Notes under the pieces: model-generated | The model's database searches: none | Told to the model about the DNA's origin: nothing | Seen by the model: the letters and a program-made list of their open reading frames with translations, nothing else | Part shown: positions 26,501 to 36,530 of the stretch, one piece after another | Numbering within the stretch: the stretch's first letter is position 1 | Layout of the letters: each line of letters starts with the position of its first letter | Assembly: GCF_000002995.4 (NCBI RefSeq) | Contig: NW_025062477.1 | Location: forward strand, 12,506,696 to 12,570,695 | From: Brugia malayi | Lineage: Eukaryota > Nematoda > Chromadorea > Rhabditida > Onchocercidae | DNA length: 64,000 nucleotides | Reading direction: 5' to 3' | Translations under genes and position numbers: made by a program

Positions 26501-29500
26501 GTTCTTTTTTTCCTCTTTTTTTAATATTGATTTTATGTCTGGTATGAACTTTTATCAAATTAATTAAAATTTTTTTTGGAAATTTTGTAGTATTTACTTT
26601 TATTTCTTATATGTGTTTTTTATTTTAGTATGATGATCTCATACTAAATGGTAGTGATGAGGAACGACGTGTAATTTGTATAGGTGGTGCAGTTTGCCAG
26701 AATTCACAGAAAAAACATTCTGAAGGAACAGGTAACTTTTTTTTTTTTTTTTTGCTTAAATAAATTTTATCATTTTTTTTTTCATTTGTTTGCTTTGAAA
26801 TTTTCCTTTATATTATTGTTTGATAAATAATATAGTAATTTGTGCTGAAATTTGGTTATGCAATATCTTTTGATATGATAAAGTTTCTATTCTAGGCGTA
26901 CTGTTTAGTCATGTGACATGGAAAATATGACATAAAAAAAGGGAAGAAATGAACTAAGTATAAATTAGATAATTTAGTGAAAGTAAATTTTGGTAAGATT
27001 ATGGTTCAAATAAAATTTTTTCAGTCAAATTCCAGCACAATTTACTATATTATTTCTCAAGTAATATGGAGTAAAATTTCAATTCCAGTTTAATTGAAAT
27101 GAAATTCAGTAAAATTATTCAGTAAAAAAAGCTAAATAATCTTTTTTTTTTTTTTTTTTCTTTTTTTGTTATATGGTTATTGTATAATTTTATTTCAATA
27201 TTTCATTAAGAATCGCTTGTAACATGCAATGGGAATAGTTTTAACATAATTTTTTCTTCCAAATTTCATTAACTACAAATTATATAGAGGAAAATTATTC
27301 TTAATCATATGTGATATAAATTGTGAAACATAATTTTCTAACATTATTATTCTTTCAAAAAATGTGCATTTCAGAAGTTGTAATAGTATTGTTCGATGAT
27401 ATTCTAATTTTGCTGACAAATTCGAGTAACAACAAATATGTATTTCTTGATCGTGGATCTGGAGTTATTTTTTCTGCTTACATTTTTTTACTTCTAATAT
27501 GAAAACAATCTTACTTGATATTTTTCACGTTTATCTTTTAATACAAATATTACACTTGACATTATTATTAATTTATTCTATTATTGAAATAGAAATTAAA
27601 AAATATAATTGCATATCCTGGTTTTATTTTTAATTTCTTTTTTTGCATATATTAGAAATACTTTCTAATGTTTCTTTTATTGTCATTACTTTTAAATGTC
27701 ATAATTTTAGACAATTTAATGAAACTTTAAGGAAATTAAAAAATTGAAATTAATTTTGTTTAAAAAAAATTATTATTATAGAGCACAGTGATTGCGCTAA
27801 ACAAATTATTGGTTCGTGAAGTGCCACGTAGTACGAAATTATTCTTTTTACTTTCTGATGATCCGTGTCCTGATTTGTTTGTTGTGAGTTTTACTTCTAA
27901 AGCTGATGTTGATCAATGGAAGAAAGCAATTGAAGTGTCAAAAAATATGGCACCAATATATGGTTGGTTCATTTTACTATAATAAGTATCATTTAATTAT
28001 GAAAATTGAAACTTAAACACAGTGTATGAATAATAGCAATGAGATAATATGTTTTCATGTAATTTCAAAAATAAAAACTTTAAAAAAGACGACTGGACGC
28101 TATCGTATTGTCATTTTTGATTGATTATGATGATGTGAGTTTGAAATAGAATGAAGTTATTCCCAGGTTTAAATTTACAATTTTTTTTTTTTTATTTTTG
28201 CATTATTTATAACATGACAGGATAAAATGAAGTTTAAATTTCCTAGTATCTCAAAATTAAGTTTTTTAATTTATATGTTGCACCCTACCACTAAACATAG
28301 GTTTTTTTTTTCTTTTTCTCTCTCTGTCATTTTTTTTTAATCTAGTAATTTTTTTTTCTTTTTTATTTGATTTTTTAAAATAATCTTTTACATTTATTAG
28401 CTCCCTTATAAATGAAATTTATTAAATATTTGATTGTTTGCTCTTACATTCTTTCTCTTCCTTTATCCATGTTTTAATGAGAAATTTCATCATTATATTT
28501 CCTCATTAGCAATCAATCATATATTTATCTATTATTTCCCACAGGACTTGATTATGCTCAATGTTATGTACATATTACCATATGTTTAGTTTAATTTATG
28601 TAAACTTTGCAAACAGTTTATTACATTTACATATGACATAAAGAGATCAAAGTTTTAGTTATAGTAATGATTATAAATGAAATTGTCAACATATATGCAT
28701 AATATTATTATACATATTGTTTAAATTTAATGCATCATAATTAAAATGTAGTAATTATTATCTAATCATGAGAATTAGCAATAGTTCAAAATTTTTAACC
28801 CACAAAAATTGTTATATATTGGAGTAATTTGAATTAGATTATAAATTTATATAACTTATAATTTATGTTTGATTTTTTTATAATTATCATATTTATTTCT
28901 AAAGTCATTTGAAAGTTTTATTATGAACAGAAGTTATTTGGTTAAATTTTATTTTTTTTTTTTTTTTTTAACCGATAAAGCTTTAAAATTATGTTTTTAA
29001 AAGAACTACAATTTAATAGTGGTAACTGATTAGAGGTTGATTCATTTAAACTATCGCACTAACATTATTGTATAATTAATTCATATAAATTAAAGATATG
29101 AGATGAATTCTTATTTATAAATTTTTATCTGTTTAATTTGTGCTCTTTCCTAAGCAATTTATGAAAGTTTGATACAGATTTTATCAAATTTTTCAGTGAA
29201 ACGAGCAACAGTTGCAAGTGGTATGAATTTACCGGATGAAGATCCGGAAGAAAAAAAGCTTAATGAAGAAATTGCAATTTGGGAAGAGAAACTGCGTGAA
29301 ATTTTTGGTGAAAGCTTTATAATTCATAATCAAAGTGAAAGTTTTTTTTTTCCAAGTTGTTGAGTTAAAACGAAATGATATAAAATATCGTCAGCACCCA
29401 TATATTAATGAACATGTTGATATAATACGATCAGATATAAATGTCATCTTTAAAAGTAGTTTATTTCACATTGCAGTACCTTTTCTAACTTTTATTTTTC

Positions 29501-30048
29501 AATAATTATATATATTTCAAGATTTAATTTTTTCTAAAAGAAAGAATTGATTATTGTTCAAGTTTTTGATATAATTTTTAAGCAAATTTATAGATAAGCG
29601 TATAAAAGACGAAAAAGAATTGTCTGATTATATTGAGAAACGATTAATATGGTTTGAACAGCTTCGTTCGCATATTGCAAAAGTTCCACTAACAGATCGA
29701 ACAGATATGAGTCGGAATGTTGTACGAGAAAAGGTATCATTGTTAATATTTGTTATACTTAAATTTGTAGATTTAATTTTATAAATTTTTTTTTTTAAAA
29801 ATATGATAAACTTTGAAATGATTTAGCATCTGGTTTTTGTTTAAAAGTATAATTCTTTTTCTTGTTCTTATTTCAGTTAAAAAGTTTGGTTAAACAAAAA
29901 TTTGCTGAATTACGTGGAGCAAGAAGAAGTTCATTGAGTAAAAGTTAGTAAATATCAATTTGAGATTTAATTTTTTTTTTTTATTTTAATATTATGTTTT
30001 TAGACTTTTTATATAATATAAAATAAGAATTAATATATATATATATAT

Positions 30049-30095
<47 letters not shown>

Positions 30096-33000
30096 TTTGT
30101 CACTAATAATTATAGTTGCGCAACGTGCTGAACGAATGTATGAAGATGATTTTGTATCATTTTTTGATGATATATATGATGCTAGCATTGGAACATCAGA
30201 TTCAAATCATTCAACAGATCATAGTGAGAGTGATGAAGGTCGTCAGAAATTACCAAGACGAAATCGTACCTTCAGTGGTATCGGTGAACGAAGGAAAGGT
30301 TAAATATAAAATTTATTTGATATCAATTTTTCAAAAATTTTCAAAAATTAGAGAATAAAATGTAGTATGATGTTGAACTTATTCAAATTTAATAAGTATG
30401 AAAGAATTTACTTTTAAATTTATAGTTAAAATTTATTAAAGAATTGAGCACAGAGTTTGGAGTAAATTTTTTTTTATTAATTTCATTTTGCAGGTGGTTC
30501 TGTGCGACGGCATACAACCGAACCTCAAATAGCTGATGTAAGAATTTATGGTGAAGAACATGATTCAGCAGCAGAAGAGGAAGAAAGGAGAAAACTTCCG
30601 GTTTTTATCTTTATGCATCAATTTTTTTTTTTTTTCATCGGCAATTATTACAATCTCTAAGTATCATTCGAAATGCTAATCCGGGTTGTAGTAAAGTCAT
30701 CATCAGGAAATTCAGTTTTGAATGTCTAAACAGTTCTGATAATCTTAGTGTAGCTGCTGCAATAATGAATGGTTGATGTTTGTAATCTTTCTGAAACAAT
30801 TTTTGATCATTTCATTTCATTGCTATAATTTTAAAAAAATTTTTCCATTTGCAGTTACTTTTGAGTCCGATGGCACGTCGTGCAGCTATAAGTATTATTC
30901 GAGAAAACGCTCAACTCAGGGTTGAAAATAATCAATTACAAAGTGAAATTGCTTTGTAAGTTTCTTTGTTTATTAAATTTAGGAATTAACAAAAGGGTAT
31001 ACTTTGAGTATTTTGAAAAATGAATTTTATTTTCTTGCGCTTTATAATTCCTTTTGCTATACTAATAGATCATTTAACTAAAAAAAAAACTTTGCTACCC
31101 ATTTTATAAACTATATTAATATAATCCTTGTCACTATAAGTTATCTTAATTTTCTTTGATCAATTCATGAGATTTATTTATTGTATAATGCTAAGATCTT
31201 CTCCATACTTCTTTTCACTGTTAAAAAAAAAAAAAGAAAAAAAGAAAAAATTATAAAAATTAATGAATCTTAGGAAAATTGAATAATTAATATTGTAATT
31301 ATTTTTTTATCCTTTAGTAGTAATTTTCATTTTGGTAAAAAAAAAAAATAAGTCAAAAAATGAAAAGTTCCCTCATTTTTTCATTCAGTATTAATCGTTT
31401 TATATGATGACTAAATATGATAGAGTTGTTGATTGGTGTAAATTGCTCTATAACTACCTGAGTAATTTATTGTAATCATCGGAATAGTAGTGCTGTAGTT
31501 GCTGTTATAATCAAAGTATAGTGCAATAGTTTTTATCAATTGATGTTATCAGTTGTGCAGACGCTTTTCTTTTCTTTCTTCTTTTGTCGGAATATAAAGA
31601 ATTTTTTTCTTTTTTTGAGTTGACAAATTACTTTCTTTCTTGATTACAGTCGTGAGTTACGTATTGCATCACTAAAAAGTCGACGTTTGGCGGCCGTTCC
31701 AGCTAGTGCATTGGAAGCATTACGCAACAAACAGAATGAATTACAAAATGATAAACGTGAATTTAAGATATTTTGTGAACTTCGTGTAGATGAAATAAAT
31801 CGACGAACCACCGAATTGTTAGAGAAAGAGGTAATTTGTAATATTTTTGTTAAAATTAATGAAATAGAATGAAATTTTTGTGTTATTTGAGATGTGAAAA
31901 TTTGGTAAAATTAAGTAGAAATCTGTATATGGATTAATTAATAACAATTATTGTTAATTTTAATATTGACACCTTTTCAAAATTAGCTTTTTCTTAAAAA
32001 ATTAGCTTTTTTTTCTTGAAAAAACAATTTTTTTTTTTTTATTTATTGAAAATTTTACATTAATATTTTATCCTATTATTTACTTTTTTCAATAAATATA
32101 TATTCTTTTTTTTTATTTGATTACAAATCATTTTTTAGTATTTTACTTTACTTCCTATTAGCTTCAGTAATTCACTAATTCTTCATTAATAATCATTTTC
32201 TGTAAACATCTTTAGATGATTGTTCCACGTGTCTATCATTCATTGAACGGATTATACTGTCATTAATTTTTTTTTTTCTTTTAATATGGTATTATCAGCT
32301 GCTAATGGTTTAGAAATTGGCGGTAACGGTTTGTTAAATAAAAAAAAGAAAAGAAAAAAGAGAGGCGAAAATGATTCCGGATAAGATATATGCAAATTAG
32401 GTGTTTAATTTAGTGTGCATGATGATCTTAGATTTCATCTTTCACTTGTCATCTCAATACTTCATTTTTTGTTTCTTTTCATTTTGATTGATGATTAGGA
32501 TACTGTAATTGCTTTTTGTTTTGTTTTTTTTGTTCTCCAATTTTTCTTTTCAGTAAATAGAATTTAGTGTTGATTCACGTGACTAGTAAGTGAACTTTAA
32601 ATAAAGTTTAAGTAAATGAATTTTTGACAGGTGTTATCATGAATTTATTTGATGAAGTGAACTTTCGATATCTTTGAGAATAAGTTAGCACTGTTAATGT
32701 TGATATGATTTATACAATAATTCATTGAATCAGTTGTTAACTATCTGAAATTTACAAATGTTTAAAGCTATGTTAAGTGGAAATTATTTTGATATTAATG
32801 CTTGATTATAATGAAAATAATCAAAATAATAGCATCGATTAATTGTATGGTTGAAATGAATTAGGTTAAAGGGATAAATTTGATTAGCTTAGGAATAATA
32901 ATTTTAGGTTGGCTTATTACATGAATATTTATTCACCTGTCGTACTTTAAATGAAATGAAATTCATAAATGACATCATAAGTAAATGGTAATCGCATGTG

Positions 33001-33708
33001 ACATATTTTTAGATGAATTGTTTCACTAAATAAATAAATCCTCAAATCATCTCAGTACTCTTTTACTTTTAACTTTTTTTCTTTTTATTTTAAATGATTT
33101 ACATATTTACAATGTAATCATATCGATTACTGTTGTTATCTGTAGGCTGAATTGAAAAGTCGTGAGGAGCAGTTACAAGAGCAGTGGATTAAATTTTATG
33201 AAATAAATAATTCAAGCTCACCTACTCATCTTTCACATGATACAACAAGATCGGTCAATTCGGCACCTTCACTTGATCGATCAATGTTAGCTTATCACTT
33301 TTTTGAATTTCAAAATTTTTTTAAATGCGAGATGAAGCTTCAACAATCATTGATCATATTTATATAGCATACAAATGAATATCTGAAATTTGAATCACCT
33401 AATTTTGTCATGAAAAATGTTTAATTAATTAGGCGAAAGAAGATCATTTATTGTTATCTTGCAAAGAAATATTATGATGTGACAATCAAATGCGATCATA
33501 AAAAAAGAAAAAAACCGATAATTCTTTCGCTGAATTTTTTATTCTTATTTTTTTTTTAACAATAATTATTTAAAAATTTGTTTTGTTTTTTTTTTTTTTT
33601 TATAGATCGGTACGTAGCGTAACATCGCTCAGTAAATCAACAAGTGGTTCATCGATACCATTACATCTAGCCGAAAAAACTGCCAAAATATCTCGCTCAA
33701 AAAAATGA
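11427..33708 (+). CDS. Rho guanine nucleotide exchange factor (DH-PH, Lbc type), 33 exons
   Basis: Assembled by reading phase: 11427-11512 (uncertain), 12162-12406, 15532-15714, 16346-16509, 16605-16789, 17310-17460, 18191-18382, 18759-18966, 19341-19450, 20240-20307, 20461-20539, 20959-21006, 21417-21447, 23417-23537, 23831-23949, 24087-24139, 24539-24715, 25121-25249, 25402-25500, 26090-26275, 26629-26731, 27375-27463, 27782-27962, 29197-29307, 29357-29455, 29594-29733, 29877-29943, 30116-30298, 30494-30600, 30855-30955, 31650-31830, 33146-33285, 33606-33708. All junctions are GT..AG and the frame stays open for 1,412 residues. Residues 1-655 are Ser-rich and lack a recognisable domain. DH is about 657-850 (Glu669 in conserved region 1, QRLTKYPVLVEK in conserved region 3), PH about 880-995 with C-terminal Trp988, and a coiled coil lies at about 1245-1350. 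Family role: catalyses GDP release from a Rho-type GTPase, probably RhoA, at the cytoskeleton. The sequence is closest by eye to GEF-H1/AKAP13/p114RhoGEF. No C1, PDZ or RGS-like domain is visible. Confidence 0.9.
12162..12406 (+). CDS. RhoGEF exon 2: 81 open codons
   Basis: The acceptor ATATTTTCAG precedes 81 stop-free codons containing KSFSADVLDRTECQQSF and MERITVSLSALDKEIDT. The exon ends at ATTG|GTTAGT and continues in phase into GRKRSVSVDG at 15,532. An in-frame TAG lies a few codons upstream with no ATG between, so the exon must be entered by splicing unless translation starts at its internal Met (12,340). Confidence 0.8.
15532..20539 (+). CDS. RhoGEF N-terminal Ser-rich exons (3-11)
   Basis: These nine exons (15532-15714 to 20461-20539) encode residues of about 111-557. 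The product is rich in Ser, Asp, Glu and Asn, with basic Ser patches such as RHRSNSRNLDL and KKHSRKTSTLFDFFR that look like kinase or 14-3-3 type sites (inference). No domain was recognised and there is no C1-type Cys/His pattern. All junctions join in phase: for example CAT-G|AA gives Glu at 16,346, and CA|T gives His at 17,310. A (TCA/TCG)n-coded Ser run lies at 17,361-17,378. Two of the introns carry long T runs at the acceptor. Confidence 0.85.
20959..23537 (+). CDS. RhoGEF linker exons 12-14 before DH
   Basis: Three exons (20959-21006, 21417-21447, 23417-23537) encode KPDLRYFSDFATPIND, then KRSTVAEGFDG, then ALDTLTKPLLDKIPNTIG and SKEAQRFIPE. The middle one is only 31 nt, and its identity rests on phase continuity on both sides (AT G|GA giving Gly). 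The intron after it is almost 2 kb. The last donor is unusual in that TTG|TAA would be a stop if unspliced; splicing at TT|GTAAGA rescues the Leu codon. Confidence 0.75.
23831..26275 (+). CDS. RhoGEF DH (catalytic) domain exons 15-20
   Basis: Exons 23831-23949, 24087-24139, 24539-24715, 25121-25249, 25402-25500 and 26090-26275 encode the Dbl-homology domain. Conserved region 1 is QDIIHELYLTEKHHCQVL, with the GTPase-contacting Glu in TE. The second helical block contains VLDALLDFHLNFLRRL. Conserved region 3 is LLLIAQRLTKYPVLVEK, followed by the final long helix HQAVKKFAMHVNNEIAKLE. The pairs TExHH and TKYPVLVE are typical of the GEF-H1/AKAP13 branch rather than LARG (TKYPLLL). No catalytic motif is missing. 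Two splice oddities, a tandem acceptor at 25,402 and an in-frame internal donor at 26,195, are given under findings. Confidence 0.93.
26629..27962 (+). CDS. RhoGEF PH domain exons 21-23
   Basis: Exons 26629-26731, 27375-27463 and 27782-27962 encode a pleckstrin-homology domain: DDLILNGSDEERRVICIGG, VVIVLFDDILILLTNSSNN, VIALNKLLVREVPRSTK and FTSKADVDQWKKAIE, ending with the conserved C-terminal helix Trp. In this family the PH domain supports DH activity and binds lipid or activated Rho. The join GGA|GTTATT (27,463) to AGC (27,782) is the least certain, because the donor is non-consensus beyond GT. It keeps the frame and gives KYVFLDRGSGSTVIAL, which aligns with the family. Confidence 0.9.
29197..30600 (+). 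CDS. RhoGEF post-PH linker exons 24-29
   Basis: Six exons encode a charged linker containing LNEEIAIWEEKLREIFG, KRIKDEKELSDYIEKRLIWF, ERMYEDDFVSFFDDIYD and RNRTFSGIGERRKGGSVRR. The intron at 29308-29356 is only 49 nt. The exon 29357-29455 could end three bases later (29,458): both A|GTAGTT and A|GTTTAT keep phase 1 and differ by one Ser. The last exon (30494-30600) has two in-frame donors, GAT|GTAAGA at 30,537 and CCG|GTTTTT at 30,600. The longer form adds the acidic stretch VRIYGEEHDSAAEEEERRK. Confidence 0.78.
30048..30098. repeat. (TTTA)n microsatellite close to a splice acceptor
   Basis: About 13 TTTA units, preceded by an (AT)n run. The array ends 17 nt before the ATTATAG acceptor at 30,115 of the RhoGEF exon starting at 30,116. 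Confidence 0.95.
30855..33285 (+). CDS. RhoGEF C-terminal coiled-coil exons 30-32
   Basis: Exons 30855-30955, 31650-31830 and 33146-33285 encode LSPMARRAAISIIRENAQLR, ENNQLQSEIALFRELRIA, ALRNKQNELQNDKREFK and AELKSREEQLQEQWIKFYE. The pattern of hydrophobic and charged residues is that of a coiled coil. C-terminal coiled coils are known in GEF-H1, p114RhoGEF and AKAP13, where they mediate dimerisation or partner binding, so this supports the subfamily call. The tail that follows is Ser/Thr-rich (HDTTRSVNSAPSLDRS). Confidence 0.85.
33606..33708 (+). CDS. RhoGEF terminal coding exon
   Basis: The acceptor TTTTTTATAG is followed by 34 codons: Ser-rich SVRSVTSLSKSTSGSSIPLH, then a basic end ISRSKK and TGA (33706-33708). 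The A at 33,606 completes the split codon AT|A (Ile) from 33,285. Confidence 0.88.
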
Positions 33709-34076
33709 ATTAGGAATGCGATCAATTAAACTCAGTGTTTTTTTTTTTTCTTTTTCCATAAATGATAATGATTCTTTCATGTTTGTGAATTTAAAAAAAA
33801 AAGTTTTAAATCGTAATTTTCTTGCCATCTGTATACTTCACTTCCTTATATTATATTCATTGCATCTTTCTTTTTTTAAAAAAAAAACTAGAAATTTCTT
33901 TTAATCTTTTTTTTTTTATCTCTATATAAGTTTGATTATATGAATTGTGTTATTTTATTTGAAATTTTAGAAACAAGAAAATTATTTTTAAAAAAAAAAA
34001 GCTATATAGATTAGAAATTTTTCTGATATATGGAAAATACGAAATATGATAGTAAAATGATTGGTTTTAGAAATAG

Positions 34077-34082
34077 AATAAA
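34077..34082 (+). terminator. Candidate poly(A) signal, proximal
   Basis: AATAAA lies about 370 nt after the RhoGEF stop. In DNA this A/T-rich the hexamer is common by chance. Confidence 0.3.
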
Positions 34083-35613
34083 TTCAAAAGAATTATAATT
34101 ACGAAGCTAAAAGGAAGTAAGCTTTTTTTTTTATATATATAACAGCAACATTGTAAAATTTATAGCTTATAGCTTTCTCTATAAATTATTATCAGGATTA
34201 CTTTATCATATATCATCGAAGTAATAAAGTAGTGAAATTTCGAAGTAACATTTTTGATTAAGTTTAATCTTTCTTACATCAATGATTTATCCAACACTTA
34301 ATTCATGTGCTCTCTTTTTTTTTATCAATTCTTATTGTAAATTTTGTAATTTATGCAATACATATATTATGCATGTATGATATTGTTTGAAGCATTCATT
34401 ATTTTTTAAGCATCAATTCATCAACTCCATTTTTATTTATCATTTTATATTTATTATATTCCTTTTTGTGGAACCGGTTTTCCTTCTTTTTTTTTTTCTG
34501 TTAATTGTTAAAAAATTTTTGATCATTTTTTTTTCTAACATCAAAAGGAATTTTTTTCCATGTGCTTTTCATATTTGTGAATTTGTTTGCTATCTCCTAA
34601 ATGGAAAAAAAAAATAGATAAACTTATTTGCTAAATAAGTAAACCAAGTAAAAATATTGTGCTTATTTATTTTCTTTATTTGTAGTGATTCTACTTGTAT
34701 TTATGAGGAAATGTTGTAATATTCTTTTTTTTTTTCTACCGATTTTTAAATTCTATGATTATATAAATTTTTCTGAAAATTATATCAATATTATCAATTT
34801 TATGAATTATATCAGTTTTTTGATTTTTTTTTTCTTTTTGATAACAAAAAAGGGAAAAGATATGCCAATATCATTATAACTGATCGTAATTTTTTTTTAG
34901 TTTACTCTTCACTACTAGCAAAAGTAATCAAAGATTGGTATTAAAAAGGGAAGAAGTCATGGAATTGATGAACTTGAATTTTGATAAATTTAAAAAATTC
35001 AATTTGGAATTTCAAAAATGCAACCTGTATCCGTGGATTTTTCTTTTCTCTCATGAATTGCGGGAAATACTATCTAATATTTATGTAAATGAAGATTGTT
35101 CATTTTTGCTTAATTTTTTCTTTCTTTTTATTTGTTAAAGGAAAATTATTTCATCTTATTTAAATAGCATGATTAGAGAGGAATGATATTTTATTATCAC
35201 TAACAATATGTTTGTTTTATTTCTTTTCTTATTTTAATTTCCTCCCTTTTTTTCTTAAAAATTCACTTAACAATGCTTTTGCATATTTCAAATTTAATTT
35301 TATTTTTCTTTCATCTATAATTATATTCAATTCAATTATGAATTATTGTTTTCATTTTTAGTCAGTTATGCACATATATATTGTAAATGTATATGTGTTA
35401 TGTGTATGTGTAATATTGGAATTACATTTTGTAAATTTTCGAAAAAAAAGTTTCAAATTTTTTTTTTTCATTCATCTATTGTGTTAAAAATTAAAATTCT
35501 TATATGAAAATGTAACTGTATTAGAAGAGATTTACTTTTTTTTTTTTTTTCAAATATTTCTTTTTAAGCAAATTTTAATTACTCGAATGTTAATCGGGTA
35601 TTGCTTTTTGAAC

Positions 35614-35623
35614 AATAAATAAA
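35614..35623 (+). terminator. Candidate poly(A) signal, distal
   Basis: Two overlapping AATAAA hexamers lie 1.9 kb after the RhoGEF stop, just before a less A/T-rich patch. Use of this site would imply a long 3' UTR. Confidence 0.25.
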
Positions 35624-36159
35624 AGATTTTTACCGGTATTAGCGCATATTCCTCTCATTATCATTATTATCATAATTTTCTGTACAATTATTAAGTGGGC
35701 AAAAAATTGATAAAAATATATGTTATGCATAAAATGTGCTTAACATTTCTTTTCTTTCTTCCTTTTTCTTTTTTCTCTTTTTTTGAAAAAAAAATCAATT
35801 TTAGTTAAAAAAAAAATAAACAAAATAAAGATTAATTATTTAAAAAAGAATAACAAAGTTTAAAAAAAAGTAACTTTTTTTTCTTGTTCATTCATCTTTT
35901 TTTTATATTATTTTTCTATAATTTAATTACTCAAAAAATTTTCATTTATACATTCTTCCCTTCATAGGTTAAATTTTTAAAAAATTTTTTACTTATTTTT
36001 TAATTTAATTTAAGAAAGAAACAATGAAAGAAGAAAAAAAGAAAACGAAGAAATAAATTTTAATTTCCCCCTCCATCCAATATTTTCAATGTCACACACA
36101 TTGTGACAACATATGTTTGACAAAATGTCTCACTCAATTCATCTAAATATATTATCAAA

Positions 36160-36277
36160 CAATAGTTGTTGATAGTTAGGTTAGTTGAGTTGGGTAGGAT
36201 AGTAGGATTGGGTAGGGTAGAGTTGGGTAAGGTTGAGTTGAGTTGATTGGTTTAGTTGTTTGTTACAACAACTATTG
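36160..36277. repeat. G-rich degenerate repeat flanked by a 12 nt inverted repeat
   Basis: CAATAGTTGTTG (36160-36171) is exactly inverted as CAACAACTATTG (36266-36277). Between the arms lies a degenerate repeat of the type GTTGGGTAGGATA/GGTTGAGTTGA, strongly G over C on the + strand in a genome otherwise poor in G. Confidence 0.75.
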
Positions 36278-36499
36278 CTGTAATCTAACGATAGATAACT
36301 AACAATCATTAATAAAAAAAAGAGAGAGAGAGAAAAAAAAAAAGATTGTAATCTTTGATTATCAAATGATATTAATTTCATCTTGTCCTGACTGTCAACG
36401 AAATACATACATAATGGAAGTTGCATTTGGACGAACCAATTAAAGTTTATGAAGATTAATCTATTTTTCCTTTTTTGTGACATACCTTATCTTGTTATC

Positions 36500-36530
<31 letters not shown>

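Noticed and set aside
33428..33440. TTAGGC, the nematode telomere unit
   Set aside because: A single copy only; no array.
34387..35138. Three + strand frames of 64-76 codons after the RhoGEF stop
   Set aside because: Phe/Ile/Leu-rich products of T-rich 3' UTR sequence with no coding-like composition.
36181..36483. 100-codon frame on the - strand
   Set aside because: Its end is the translated G-rich repeat (TQLNLTQLYPTQ) and the rest is A/T and GA simple sequence. It is better explained as a repeat.
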